From contig CAYVKV010000017.1 in NCBI GenBank assembly GCA_964452355.1, positions 1-19,219 of the forward strand: DNA of 19,219 bases, written 5' to 3'. Every line of letters begins with the position of its first letter. Within the stretch, counting starts at the first letter, position 1. A program made the position numbers and the translations under genes. This document shows, piece by piece, positions 7,409 through 14,662 of the stretch. The notes under the pieces were generated by a model that ran no database searches, was not told the DNA's origin, and was given only the letters and a program-made list of their open reading frames with translations. This DNA is from UBA1450 sp964452355. Its GTDB lineage: Bacteria > Patescibacteriota > Microgenomatia > UBA1406 > GWC2-37-13.

Positions 7409-8536
7409 TTACGCAAAATAAATCCTTCTGTATACATCATCAAGCATGTTGCATAACCCTTCTTTTGAATCATTATTTTTGATAATAAAATCTGCAAACG
7501 CAATGGTCTGACCCTTGTTCAGGTCAGTGAGTTCATGAATGTCGCGCTCTTCTCCAACTGCAAGCAGTGGGCGGTAAGTACGTTTCGACACTCTTTCGTA
7601 TCGAAGAGATTTATTGGTAAAAAGGGCAAGTAAGTATACTTTTACCTCGGGAAAATGTTTTCGTAAATATATATACTCTTCCCACGAATAAAGACCTTCA
7701 ATAACAACGGTATTGTGTTTTTCTAAAGCTTGCTCTATCTGCGCTTTGCTTAAAACAGCCATTGCTTCCATTCCATGTTTTTTTCGAAAATCTTTCCGAA
7801 GTTTATGATGAATTTCTTCAGTATGCTTTAGTTTATTTTTTTCAATATAACTATTGATTACATTGCTAAATGAAATGACCGGCAAGCCTATTTTTTTGAG
7901 ATGGTTTGCAGCTTCTGTTTTACCTGATCCTGACATTCCAACAATTGCGATAATCGATTTTCTTTTTTGTTCCCATGTCGCAAGATGATTTCGAATGAGT
8001 TGTTTTCCCAAGCTTTTGAAAATTTCCTTACTTACTTCTTCAATCCCTTTCGTGCCATCAACAGATACAATTTTCTTTTCAGCAGCATAGTATGCGACAA
8101 CCGGTTCCGTATGTTTATGAAAAAGCTCAATTCGCTTTAATACTGCTTTTACGGTATTGTCATTTCGAGCATCATCACGGTACGCGATACGCCACAAGGC
8201 TTCTTTATCCGGTATTTCAATATAAACAACTTTGTCAACGTTGTTTACAAACTTTTTCGCTTGTGTTAAAGTGCGGGGAAATCCATCCAAGATATACCCG
8301 TTTTTATATTCAGGACGGGATAAATACTCATTTACAATCTCTATGGTAAGCTTATCAGGTATCAACAGGCCTGATGACATTAATACTTTGACTTGCCTCC
8401 CAAGTTTTGTTTTTTCTTTCGCAATACTTCGAAAAATATGCCCTGTTGAAAGATACGGAATCTTCAAATGCTTTGAAAGCAGATTTCCCTGCGTCGATTT
8501 CCCCGATCCCTGTATCCCAATAAGAACAAGTTTCAT
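7409..8536 (-). CDS. adk: Adenylate kinase fused to a second UPF0200/CoaE-like P-loop kinase domain
   Basis: A 375-residue protein made of two nucleotide-kinase modules. Residues about 1-180 are adenylate kinase (ATP + AMP = 2 ADP): P-loop GIQGSGKS at 7-14, the AMP-binding YLSTGHIFR region at 28-36, DGFPRT at 84-89, and a short LID (RDDARNDN, about 120-127) instead of a four-cysteine zinc LID. Residues about 194-375 form a second module with its own P-loop, GMSGSGKT at 200-207, then IGLPVISFSNVI and a C-terminal RDIHELTDLNKGQTIAFADFIIKN stretch. That stretch resembles the archaeal-type UPF0200 and dephospho-CoA kinase group. The substrate of the second half is unknown. Ordinary bacterial Adk is 180-220 residues. 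There is no internal stop or frameshift, so this is a true fusion. The context, between secY/rpmG and map, is the canonical adk position. Confidence 0.93.
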   Translation of the reverse strand: MKLVLIGIQGSGKSTQGNLLSKHLKIPYLSTGHIFRSIAKEKTKLGRQVKVLMSSGLLIPDKLTIEIVNEYLSRPEYKNGYILDGFPRTLTQAKKFVNNVDKVVYIEIPDKEALWRIAYRDDARNDNTVKAVLKRIELFHKHTEPVVAYYAAEKKIVSVDGTKGIEEVSKEIFKSLGKQLIRNHLATWEQKRKSIIAIVGMSGSGKTEAANHLKKIGLPVISFSNVINSYIEKNKLKHTEEIHHKLRKDFRKKHGMEAMAVLSKAQIEQALEKHNTVVIEGLYSWEEYIYLRKHFPEVKVYLLALFTNKSLRYERVSKRTYRPLLAVGEERDIHELTDLNKGQTIAFADFIIKNNDSKEGLCNMLDDVYRRIYFA

Positions 8537-8558
8537 AAAGTATGGTTATTATTCTAAT

Positions 8559-8729
8559 TTAATCAAGTTTCTTCTTTTCCTTGTGATCTGTTTGTTTTTT
8601 GCATTTATTGCAAAATTTTCTGAGTTTTAATGGTTCTTGCGTATTTATCTTACTTCTTACCGTAACATAATTCTGTTGATTACATACTTTACAAACAAGT
8701 CCCACGAGTATTCTGTTTGATTTTGCCAT
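8559..8729 (-). CDS. rpmG: 50S ribosomal protein L33
   Basis: A 56-residue L33 with the zinc-ribbon cysteines Cys13/Cys16 (CKVC) and Cys40/Cys43 (CNKC), the NYVTVRSK strand, LKLRKFC, and the THKE-like ending TDHKEKKK. The frame extends upstream to 8768, but the added 13 hydrophobic residues are not part of the family, so MAKSN at 8729 is the start. It lies between secY and the adk fusion, an unusual place: L33 is more often found near secE-nusG or with L28. The 62 nt gap upstream is one of the longer ones in the operon and contains a weak promoter-like sequence. Confidence 0.95.
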   Translation of the reverse strand: MAKSNRILVGLVCKVCNQQNYVTVRSKINTQEPLKLRKFCNKCKKQTDHKEKKKLD

Positions 8730-8767
8730 ATATATTACTTCAATTACTAATAAAAATCTGAGTTTCA

Positions 8768-8795
8768 ATTATACACCATGATTACTTATGTTTAA
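8768..8795 (-). promoter_or_regulatory. Weak promoter-like sequence upstream of rpmG
   Basis: On the minus strand TTAAAC (8790-8795, overlapping the secY stop codon) is followed after 16 nt by a perfect TATAAT (8768-8773), about 38 nt before the rpmG start. The -10 is consensus but the -35 is poor, and the region is AT-rich, so a chance match is quite possible. If real, it would give separate expression of rpmG-adk-map-infA. Confidence 0.3.
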
Positions 8796-10081
8796 GACAT
8801 GGTAAAGCGATCATAGTTTTTCATCACAAGCTGTGCGTCGATTGTTTTGAATGTCTCAAGAACGACCGACACAACAATGAGAATTCCAGTTCCGCCGATC
8901 ACGAGATTATCTAATCCCGTAAAGCCGGATACTATCGCAGGAAGGATCGCAATTGATCCCAAAAACAATGCACCAAACGTCGTTATTTTATACACAACAT
9001 TCTGCAGGTATTTTTTTGTTGCAGATCCCGGACGTATTCCCGGCACAAATCCTCCGTTTTTTTGAATATCTTCAGATATTTTTTGTGGGTTAAAAACAAT
9101 GATCGTATAGAAAAAGGTAAATGCTACAACCAAGACAAAATAGATAAAGTTATACAAAAATCCTGAAGGTTGAAATGATTCAGCTAAAAATCTTCCGATT
9201 CCCGCAAGGAATGTATTTGGAGTATACTGCAGGAAGTTTCCAATTATTTGAGGGAACAACACAAATGATACTGCAAAAATGATCGGAATTACCCCTGCTT
9301 GATTTAATTTCAATGGTAAATAGTTATTTGCAGCTTGATACATGCGATTACCTTTTATTCTGCGTGCATAGTAAACCGGTATTCTTCTTACTGCTTCATT
9401 GATAAACACAACTGACGCAATGACAAGTACAGATATCGCCAGAAAGATAATGATATTAAGCGCGACTTCTGGGTTGAATGTCGTGAGGGTGCGTCCAAGA
9501 ATAATTGGTATACGACCGACAATACCAGCAAAAATTAAGATTGAAATGCCATTTCCAATACCAAACTCACTAATGAGCTCTCCAAACCAAACGATGATAA
9601 ATGTTCCGGCAAGAAGGGTAAAGACAAATGAAAAGAATTCAATCGGTCCCAGAGTATCGATAATATTTTGATTTCTCAAAAGCACATATATACCAACTGC
9701 TTGAATTAAGGTGAGTGGAATCGTCAAAAAACGAGTGTATTGGTTTATCTTAAATCTTCCATACTCTCCTTCTTTTGTCAACGCTTCAAGCTGTGGAATG
9801 ACCATGGTGACAAGCTGCATAATAATTGAGGCATTAATATACGGCGTAAGTCCCAATGCCATTACTGAAAAATTTACTAATGTTCCGCCGGAGAAAATAT
9901 CAAGAAGGGATAAAAATTGACTTTCAGCAAAAAGGGCACGAAGTTTAGATAAATCAATTGCAGGGACGGGCAAATAGGCAAAAATGCGAAATACCAAAAT
10001 AATGCCAAAAGTGATCAGCGTCTTAAGACGTAGGGTGGGATCCTTGATGAGTAAGCTGAATTTATTGGAAATTTCTTTCAT
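8792..10081 (-). CDS. secY: Protein translocase subunit SecY
   Basis: A 429-residue integral membrane protein, the channel of the Sec translocon. About ten hydrophobic segments are visible, starting with LITFGIILVFRIFAYLPVPAI and including the plug-region IFSGGTLVNFSVMALGLTPYINASIIMQL, LISEFGIGNGISILIFAGIV, the cytosolic loop YYARRIKGNRMYQAANNYLPLKLNQAGVIPIIFA, and the late loop with GGFVPGIRPGSATKKYL. Length matches the family (about 420-440). It starts within the L15 stop codon (ATGA), which implies translational coupling to rplO. SecE and SecG genes are not in the window. Confidence 0.97.
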   Translation of the reverse strand: MKEISNKFSLLIKDPTLRLKTLITFGIILVFRIFAYLPVPAIDLSKLRALFAESQFLSLLDIFSGGTLVNFSVMALGLTPYINASIIMQLVTMVIPQLEALTKEGEYGRFKINQYTRFLTIPLTLIQAVGIYVLLRNQNIIDTLGPIEFFSFVFTLLAGTFIIVWFGELISEFGIGNGISILIFAGIVGRIPIILGRTLTTFNPEVALNIIIFLAISVLVIASVVFINEAVRRIPVYYARRIKGNRMYQAANNYLPLKLNQAGVIPIIFAVSFVLFPQIIGNFLQYTPNTFLAGIGRFLAESFQPSGFLYNFIYFVLVVAFTFFYTIIVFNPQKISEDIQKNGGFVPGIRPGSATKKYLQNVVYKITTFGALFLGSIAILPAIVSGFTGLDNLVIGGTGILIVVSVVLETFKTIDAQLVMKNYDRFTMS

Positions 10082-10521
10082 GACGACACCGTTCCTCCGG
10101 CATTTTCTATGTGCTTTTGTGCAGATTGAGAAACTAATAACTCAACTGTTAGTGCCGTTTTAAGTTCGCCATTTGAGACAACTTTTACTCCGCGTCCAAT
10201 CTCTCGTTCTTTGATTATTCGTTTTTTCAACAGAGACTCAAGATTTACTACCTCGCCTTTTTTATACGAGTTGAGTTGCGTCAAAGAAATGAGCACTGGT
10301 TTTGGTGCGACTGGTTTATTGCGTCCTTTTCCCCGAAGAAGAGGAAATCTCTTTACCATTCGATTCTGCCCACCTTCAAAATGAAGTGGCATCGTTGTAC
10401 GTGCTGTTTGATGGCGAGTGGTTCCCCTCCCTGACTTTGCTCCGGCTCGAGATCCAAGACCACGTCCAAGTCGTTTCGCACGTTTATGAACTATTTTTGT
10501 TAAATTTGATAAGGTATTCAT
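10078..10521 (-). CDS. rplO: 50S ribosomal protein L15
   Basis: A 147-residue L15. The glycine/arginine-rich N-terminal part is present (KRLGRGLGSRAGAKSGRGTTRHQ), followed by FEGGQNRMVKRFPLLRGKGRN and the C-terminal VNLESLLKKRII and VKVVSNGELKTALTVE segments. It lies 25 nt after rpsE with no rpmD (L30) between them, and overlaps secY by 4 nt. Confidence 0.97.
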   Translation of the reverse strand: MNTLSNLTKIVHKRAKRLGRGLGSRAGAKSGRGTTRHQTARTTMPLHFEGGQNRMVKRFPLLRGKGRNKPVAPKPVLISLTQLNSYKKGEVVNLESLLKKRIIKEREIGRGVKVVSNGELKTALTVELLVSQSAQKHIENAGGTVSS

Positions 10522-10546
10522 TGTCTTATTATTATAGTAACAGGTA

Positions 10547-11230
10547 TTATGCTTTTTTTGCTTTTACCGTCTTCTTTTTTGTAATTTTCTTAACAGGCTT
10601 TGCTGCTGTTTTCACTTTTGGTTTTTTTACTTCTTTTTCATTCTTCATTTCCTTTTCTATAACCACTGCCTCTTTTTGTTGTTTTGCTTTTAGATCAGGT
10701 TTATTGTCATTTTTTTTAGCAGCTGCCGCTTCTTCTGTGTTGACTTTTGTCATTGGTTTTCCCTTTACCATTCGTGGCTTCATCTTCTTTATTGCTTCAA
10801 TTACGGCATATGCGTTCGTGATTTGATTTCGACTTCCAATAATCTTCCCTGAAGCATTTTGAATACCGGCAATATCAAGCACTGCTCGTACTACCCCACC
10901 AAGCTTCAACCCCGTTCCCGGAGGAGCAGGCTTGAGCAAAAGTCGAGAGGATTTATATTTCAATCGTATTTCATGCGGCAATGTATTGTTAAAAATAGGC
11001 AAAAAGACCATTTTTCGTTTCGCTTGAGTAATTCCTTTATTGATTGCAGGAGGTACTTCACGCCCGCGTCCAAGACCAATGCCGACTTTTCCTTTTCCAT
11101 CACCTACCGCAACAAGTGCAGAAAAGGTGACGTAGTTTCCACCAGTTGTTTTTTTGGAAACACGACGAATATGAAGTACTCGTTCGTCAAACTCTTTATT
11201 TTCATTTGGTTTTTGTCTGCGTTTTTCCAT
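10547..11230 (-). CDS. rpsE: 30S ribosomal protein S5, with long lysine-rich C-terminal tail
   Basis: A 227-residue S5, a 30S protein involved in decoding fidelity and mRNA unwinding. The core has the double-stranded-RNA-binding-like N-domain (DERVLHIRRVSKKTTGG, FSALVAVGDGKGKVGIGLGRGREVPPAI) and the C-domain (PAPPGTGLKLGGVVRAVLDIAGI, IIGSRNQITNAY). Residues about 166-227 form a low-complexity Lys/Ala/Glu tail; typical S5 has about 165-170 residues in total. The tail ends KKKTVKAKKA. It follows rplR with a 31 nt AT-rich gap. Confidence 0.96.
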   Translation of the reverse strand: MEKRRQKPNENKEFDERVLHIRRVSKKTTGGNYVTFSALVAVGDGKGKVGIGLGRGREVPPAINKGITQAKRKMVFLPIFNNTLPHEIRLKYKSSRLLLKPAPPGTGLKLGGVVRAVLDIAGIQNASGKIIGSRNQITNAYAVIEAIKKMKPRMVKGKPMTKVNTEEAAAAKKNDNKPDLKAKQQKEAVVIEKEMKNEKEVKKPKVKTAAKPVKKITKKKTVKAKKA

Positions 11231-11261
11231 GAATTCTATATTCTACAAATAATTAATCTTA

Positions 11262-11615
11262 TTAAACTTTAATGCCACCTTCACGTAATCCTTCAGCAAG
11301 CGCCTTAACTCTTCCCGCATATGCAAATCTACTTCGATCAAATAGGGCTGCTGTTATATTCTTTTTTTTCAAAGCTTCTGCCAAATTTTTACCAACTTGA
11401 GATGCTTGTGCTGTTTTCACTCCTTTTGATTTTTCTTTCAATTCTGCACTACTTGCAGACACAATTGTTTTTGCTGATAAATCATCTATCGCTTGAGCAT
11501 ATATAAATTTGTTTGAGCGAAACACACAAACTCGTGGGCGCAAAGCTGTGCCTTGAATATTTGGGCTCACTCGGTTTTTTCTTCGTTGGTATCGTTCTAA
11601 TGTTTTATTTGCCAT
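11262..11615 (-). CDS. rplR: 50S ribosomal protein L18
   Basis: A 117-residue L18, a 5S rRNA binding protein of the central protuberance. It shows RYQRRKNRVSPNIQGTALRPRVCVFRSNKFIYAQAIDD, the KTAQASQVGKNLAEALKKKNI helix region, and the ending FDRSRFAYAGRVKALAEGLREGGIKV, which is close to the family consensus. Length is typical. It lies between rplF and rpsE in standard spc order. Confidence 0.98.
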   Translation of the reverse strand: MANKTLERYQRRKNRVSPNIQGTALRPRVCVFRSNKFIYAQAIDDLSAKTIVSASSAELKEKSKGVKTAQASQVGKNLAEALKKKNITAALFDRSRFAYAGRVKALAEGLREGGIKV

Positions 11616-11644
11616 GGATATAATAATTAAGATCTAATCTTTCT

Positions 11645-12187
11645 TTATGCTGTTTTTGCCTTTTTACCTGGTTTTAACTTGATATGCTCGCCTTCGTATC
11701 GAATACCTTTTCCTTTATATGCGTCCGGCTTTTTAATCGATTTTATTTGGTGTGCGACTTCCCCAACTTTCTGCTTGTCTACACCAGAAATGATGATCAG
11801 ATTGTTTCCTTCGGTGGTCAGATGCAGTCCTTCAGGAGCCGCAAAATTGACCAGATGTGAAAGACCAAGTTTCAATACGATACCATTTCCTTGTTGCTTC
11901 ACATTAAATCCGGTGCCAATGACTTCAAGTCGCTTTGACCAATGCTCATCTACACCCCGCACAGCATTCGCGATCAAACTTCTCCAGAGTCCATGAACAG
12001 ACTTATGTTTTTTTGATTCGGCTTTTCGTGCAATTAAAAGCGCTCCATCATTTTGAGTAATGGTAAGCGTTCTTGGCAATTCAAGCGACATGGTACCTTT
12101 TGTGCCTTTAACCAAAATATTTCTATCGGTTATCTCTACTTGAACTGAAGTCGGTACCGGAATTGATTTTTGACCAATTTTTGACAT
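11645..12187 (-). CDS. rplF: 50S ribosomal protein L6
   Basis: A 180-residue L6 near the factor-binding region of the large subunit. Visible features are the start MSKIGQKSIPVPTSVQVEI, KGTKGTMSLELP, and the second repeat ending in the signature KKPDAYKGKGIRYEGEHIKLKPGKKAKTA. Length is typical (175-180). It starts 6 nt after rpsH. Confidence 0.98.
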   Translation of the reverse strand: MSKIGQKSIPVPTSVQVEITDRNILVKGTKGTMSLELPRTLTITQNDGALLIARKAESKKHKSVHGLWRSLIANAVRGVDEHWSKRLEVIGTGFNVKQQGNGIVLKLGLSHLVNFAAPEGLHLTTEGNNLIIISGVDKQKVGEVAHQIKSIKKPDAYKGKGIRYEGEHIKLKPGKKAKTA

Positions 12188-12193
12188 TTTATA

Positions 12194-12574
12194 TTACCAA
12201 ACATGAAATAATAATTCTCCCCCAACACGGTCTTTGCGAGCTTGAGCACCGGTCACAATTCCCTTTGATGATGAAAGGAGCGCATAACCCATTCCCCCTT
12301 TTACCTTCTGCACATCTCTATACGGAGTATAGATTCGTTTTCCCGGTTTCGAATAGAGCTTGACATCAGTAAGAGCAGGTACTCCATCAATATATCGAAG
12401 CTTAATAGTGATGTTTTTAAGTATTTCGCCATTTACTTCAAAACTATCGATATATCCGAGCTCTTTTAATTTCAAAAGTACCGCTTCTCGATACTTTGAA
12501 TGTGGCGTCGAAACAGACTCAATTTTTGCCATGTATCCGTTTTTTATTCTGATTATAAGATCAATAACTGACAT
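12194..12574 (-). CDS. rpsH: 30S ribosomal protein S8
   Basis: A 126-residue S8, a primary binder of the 16S rRNA central domain; in E. coli it also represses the spc operon. Visible are the start VIDLIIRIKNGYMAK, LKELGYIDSFEV, RIYTPYRDVQKVKGGMGYALLSSSKGIVTGAQARKDRVGGELLFHVW, ending in the conserved hydrophobic VGGE-x-L-x-x-VW. It follows rpsS with a 37 nt gap. In the classical order rpsN would be its immediate upstream neighbour; here rpsS intervenes. Confidence 0.97.
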   Translation of the reverse strand: MSVIDLIIRIKNGYMAKIESVSTPHSKYREAVLLKLKELGYIDSFEVNGEILKNITIKLRYIDGVPALTDVKLYSKPGKRIYTPYRDVQKVKGGMGYALLSSSKGIVTGAQARKDRVGGELLFHVW

Positions 12575-12611
12575 ATTCTGATTGAATGTTCAATAGTAAA
12601 TAGATAATAAT

Positions 12612-12896
12612 TTAGGTCTTTTCAGCGGTACGCTTGGTAACTTTTCCATGACTTCTGAATGATCGCGTCGGTGAGAACTCACCAAGTCGATGTCCGACCA
12701 TTCCTTCAGTAATAAATATTTCATTAAATTTTTTTCCATTGTGTACAGCGATCCTATGCCCGACAAAATCTGGATGGACTTGTGATCCACGTGCCCACGT
12801 CTTAATCGGCTGTCTATCGCTTGATGATTTCTGACCAAGTACTTTGAGGTGCAGCTTCTCATCAATATATGGTCCTTTTTTATTTGATCTTGTCAT
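12612..12896 (-). CDS. rpsS: 30S ribosomal protein S19, displaced within the operon
   Basis: A 94-residue S19 of the 30S head, partner of S13. The family core is clear: KKGPYIDEKL near the start, IKTWARGSQVHPDFVGHRIAVHNGKKF, and ITEGMVGHRLGEFSPTRSFRSHG. Normally rpsS lies between rplB and rplV; here that junction has only 1 nt, and rpsS is found between rpsN and rpsH instead. It starts 3 nt after rpsN. Sequence and length are otherwise normal, so this looks like a functional relocated gene. Confidence 0.97.
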   Translation of the reverse strand: MTRSNKKGPYIDEKLHLKVLGQKSSSDRQPIKTWARGSQVHPDFVGHRIAVHNGKKFNEIFITEGMVGHRLGEFSPTRSFRSHGKVTKRTAEKT

Positions 12897-12899
12897 ATA

Positions 12900-13085
12900 T
12901 TACCACGTAACTTTTTTAACTCCGGGTATTTCACCTTGCAATGCTTTTTCTCGAAAGCAAATTCGGCACATTCCAAACCTTCTGATATATGCTCGTGATC
13001 TCCCACATAGTGGACATCGATTTATTTCTCTTACTTTAAATTTCTGCTTTTTCTGGAATTTTACAATATCAGATGTTTTTGCCAT
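12900..13085 (-). CDS. rpsN: 30S ribosomal protein S14, zinc-binding type Z
   Basis: A 61-residue S14 of the short zinc-containing class. The ligands are Cys24, Cys27, Cys40 and Cys43 (CPLC and CRIC). The ending FREKALQGEIPGVKKVTW is the usual S14Z C-terminus (ASW in most species). Length equals the family norm of 61. It follows rplE with a 24 nt gap that contains an ATAATAATTATT spacer motif. Confidence 0.98.
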   Translation of the reverse strand: MAKTSDIVKFQKKQKFKVREINRCPLCGRSRAYIRRFGMCRICFREKALQGEIPGVKKVTW

Positions 13086-13109
13086 GGTATCTTCAAATGA
13101 GAATAATAA

Positions 13110-13658
13110 TTATTTTACCTCTTCTTGAAATGGTACTCCTAATAACTCAAAAAGTTTTTTACCTTTATCGTGATCCTTCATACTGGTAACAACCGTTACC
13201 TCAAGACCACGAAGTTTGTCAATTTTATCATATTCAATTTCAGGAAAGATTGTTTGTTCGGTAAATCCAATATTCAGATTTCCATGTGGATCAACAGATG
13301 TTGATGTTATTCCGCGAAAATCTCTTCTTCGAGGCAAAATTACTCGAATCAACTTCTCAAGAAAATAATACATGCGTTTTCCTCGAAGGGTAACTTTTAC
13401 ACCAATCGGCAATCCTTTTCTAATTTTATAGACTGCTATTGATTTTCGTGCTTTTGTTATGACTGCACTTTGTCCCGCAATCATTTCAATTTGCTCTTTT
13501 ACCTTTTCAATTGCGTTTTTATTTGATACCGCCTCGCCAACGCCCACATTAATCACTGCTTTGATGATTCGTGGCACGGCAAAATCATTCTTTATACCAA
13601 ACTCTTTTTTGAGCTGATCTTTAATTACCGAATTGTATGTATCTTTTATTCCTATCAT
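13110..13658 (-). CDS. rplE: 50S ribosomal protein L5
   Basis: A 182-residue L5, which binds 5S rRNA and contacts P-site tRNA. Visible segments are KKEFGIKNDFAVPRIIKAVINVGVGEAV, QIEMIAGQSAVITKARKSIAVYKIRKGLPIGVKVTLRG, MYYFLEKLIRVILPRRRDFRGI and GNLNIGFTEQTIFPEIEYDKIDKLRGLEVTVVTS. Length is typical. In the 37 nt gap before it a small hairpin is possible (13668-13683). Confidence 0.98.
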   Translation of the reverse strand: MIGIKDTYNSVIKDQLKKEFGIKNDFAVPRIIKAVINVGVGEAVSNKNAIEKVKEQIEMIAGQSAVITKARKSIAVYKIRKGLPIGVKVTLRGKRMYYFLEKLIRVILPRRRDFRGITSTSVDPHGNLNIGFTEQTIFPEIEYDKIDKLRGLEVTVVTSMKDHDKGKKLFELLGVPFQEEVK

Positions 13659-13667
13659 TTTTGTTTT

Positions 13668-13683
13668 GCAATGGTTCCACTGC
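13668..13683 (-). promoter_or_regulatory. Possible small RNA hairpin just before rplE
   Basis: On the minus strand GCAGTG - GAAC - CATTGC can form a 6 bp stem (one G-U pair) with a 4 nt loop, ending about 9 nt before the rplE ATG. It is not followed by a U-run, so it is not a terminator. In E. coli the S8 repressor site lies in this part of the spc mRNA, but I cannot show that this hairpin carries the S8 recognition core. Confidence 0.3.
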
Positions 13684-13695
13684 TATTTTAGTAAA

Positions 13696-14001
13696 CTAAA
13701 CTTCTTTATTACATTTTTTACAAATTCTAACCTTATTTTTTTCGGTCACTTTGTACCCAATTCGTGATATTTTTTTACATTTTGGACAGACAAACATTGC
13801 ATTTGAAATCGTCAACGGTCGGGATAGATCTACCACGCCACCTTTTGGCATTTGTTCACTTTTTTGAACATGTTTTTTATACATATTAATGTTCTCAATC
13901 AAGATTTTTCTTGACTTAGAATAGACTCGTTCGACCTTTCCGGTTCTCCCTTTGTCTTTCCCCGCAATTACTTGAATGGTATCTCCTTTTTTAATTTTCA
14001 T
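13696..14001 (-). CDS. rplX: 50S ribosomal protein L24, zinc-ribbon form
   Basis: A 101-residue L24, an assembly initiator of the large subunit. The KOW motif is at the N-terminus (KKGDTIQVIAGKDKGRTGKV), followed by NMYKKHVQKSEQMPKGGVV and the C-terminal zinc-ribbon ligands Cys72, Cys75, Cys94 and Cys97 (CPKC and CKKC). Length is typical. It lies between rplN (25 nt) and rplE (37 nt). Confidence 0.98.
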   Translation of the reverse strand: MKIKKGDTIQVIAGKDKGRTGKVERVYSKSRKILIENINMYKKHVQKSEQMPKGGVVDLSRPLTISNAMFVCPKCKKISRIGYKVTEKNKVRICKKCNKEV

Positions 14002-14026
14002 ATCAATAAATATCTAAAAATCAGGT

Positions 14027-14401
14027 TTAATATATCTCCGGCGCTAAACTTGCGATCTTTGCATATCCTGCATCTTTGATTTCTTTTGCGATTGGTCCAA
14101 AAATACGTGTCCCTCTTGGATCTAAAGTATCATTTCCCGCAAGCACAACACAGGCATTTTCATCAAATCGTATATAACTTCCGTCTTTGCGCTTTACCTC
14201 TTTTCTTGATCGAACAATCACTGCGCGTACGATCTCACCATTTTTTACTTGACTATGTGGCGCTGCTTGTTTGATTGCTCCGGTAAACACCTCTCCTAAA
14301 TAGGCAATTTTTCGATTTCCTTTTTTAGGGATACCGATGAGTTGAATTTTCATTGCTCCGGTGTTATCGGCAACATTGAGCATGGATCTTGTCTGTAACA
14401 T
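14027..14401 (-). CDS. rplN: 50S ribosomal protein L14
   Basis: A 124-residue L14 that forms inter-subunit bridges with 16S rRNA. Family segments are the start MLQTRSMLNVADNTGAMKIQLIG, GEIVRAVIVRSRKEVKRKDGSYIRFDENACVVL and GTRIFGPIAKEI, ending KIASLAPEIY. Length matches the family (122-124). It starts 3 nt after rpsQ. Confidence 0.98.
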   Translation of the reverse strand: MLQTRSMLNVADNTGAMKIQLIGIPKKGNRKIAYLGEVFTGAIKQAAPHSQVKNGEIVRAVIVRSRKEVKRKDGSYIRFDENACVVLAGNDTLDPRGTRIFGPIAKEIKDAGYAKIASLAPEIY

Positions 14402-14404
14402 AGT

Positions 14405-14650
14405 TTATTTTTGTAATGAAACGACTTTGTTAATAACTCTAAAATGTTTTTCTTTTGAAATAGGTCGTGTTTCTTCAATCACTACTTTATCTCCGACCGC
14501 AATATCTTTAAGTTCATTATGTGCTTTAAACTTCTTGTGTTTTGTAATAACTTTCAAATACAATGGATGACGAAACTTTTGCTCGGTTTGAATGACTACC
14601 GTCTTTTGCATTGCAGTTGAAACAACAATTCCTGTTATTTGTTTATTCAT
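14405..14650 (-). CDS. rpsQ: 30S ribosomal protein S17
   Basis: An 81-residue OB-fold protein that binds the 16S rRNA 5' domain. Diagnostic features are GIVVSTAMQKTVVIQTEQKFRHPLYLKVITKHKKFKAHNE and the GDKVVIEETRPISKEKHFRVINKV ending. Length is typical (about 80-90). It follows rpmC with a 12 nt gap. Confidence 0.98.
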   Translation of the reverse strand: MNKQITGIVVSTAMQKTVVIQTEQKFRHPLYLKVITKHKKFKAHNELKDIAVGDKVVIEETRPISKEKHFRVINKVVSLQK

Positions 14651-14662
14651 ATAGTGAAATAA

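Noticed and set aside
10302..10826. 174-residue plus-strand open frame rich in Phe
   Set aside because: It is the antisense of rplO and of the lysine-rich tail of rpsE; the Phe runs are reversed AAA/AAG lysine codons.
12590..12865. 91-residue minus-strand frame overlapping rpsS
   Set aside because: It is an alternative frame of the clearly identified S19 gene.
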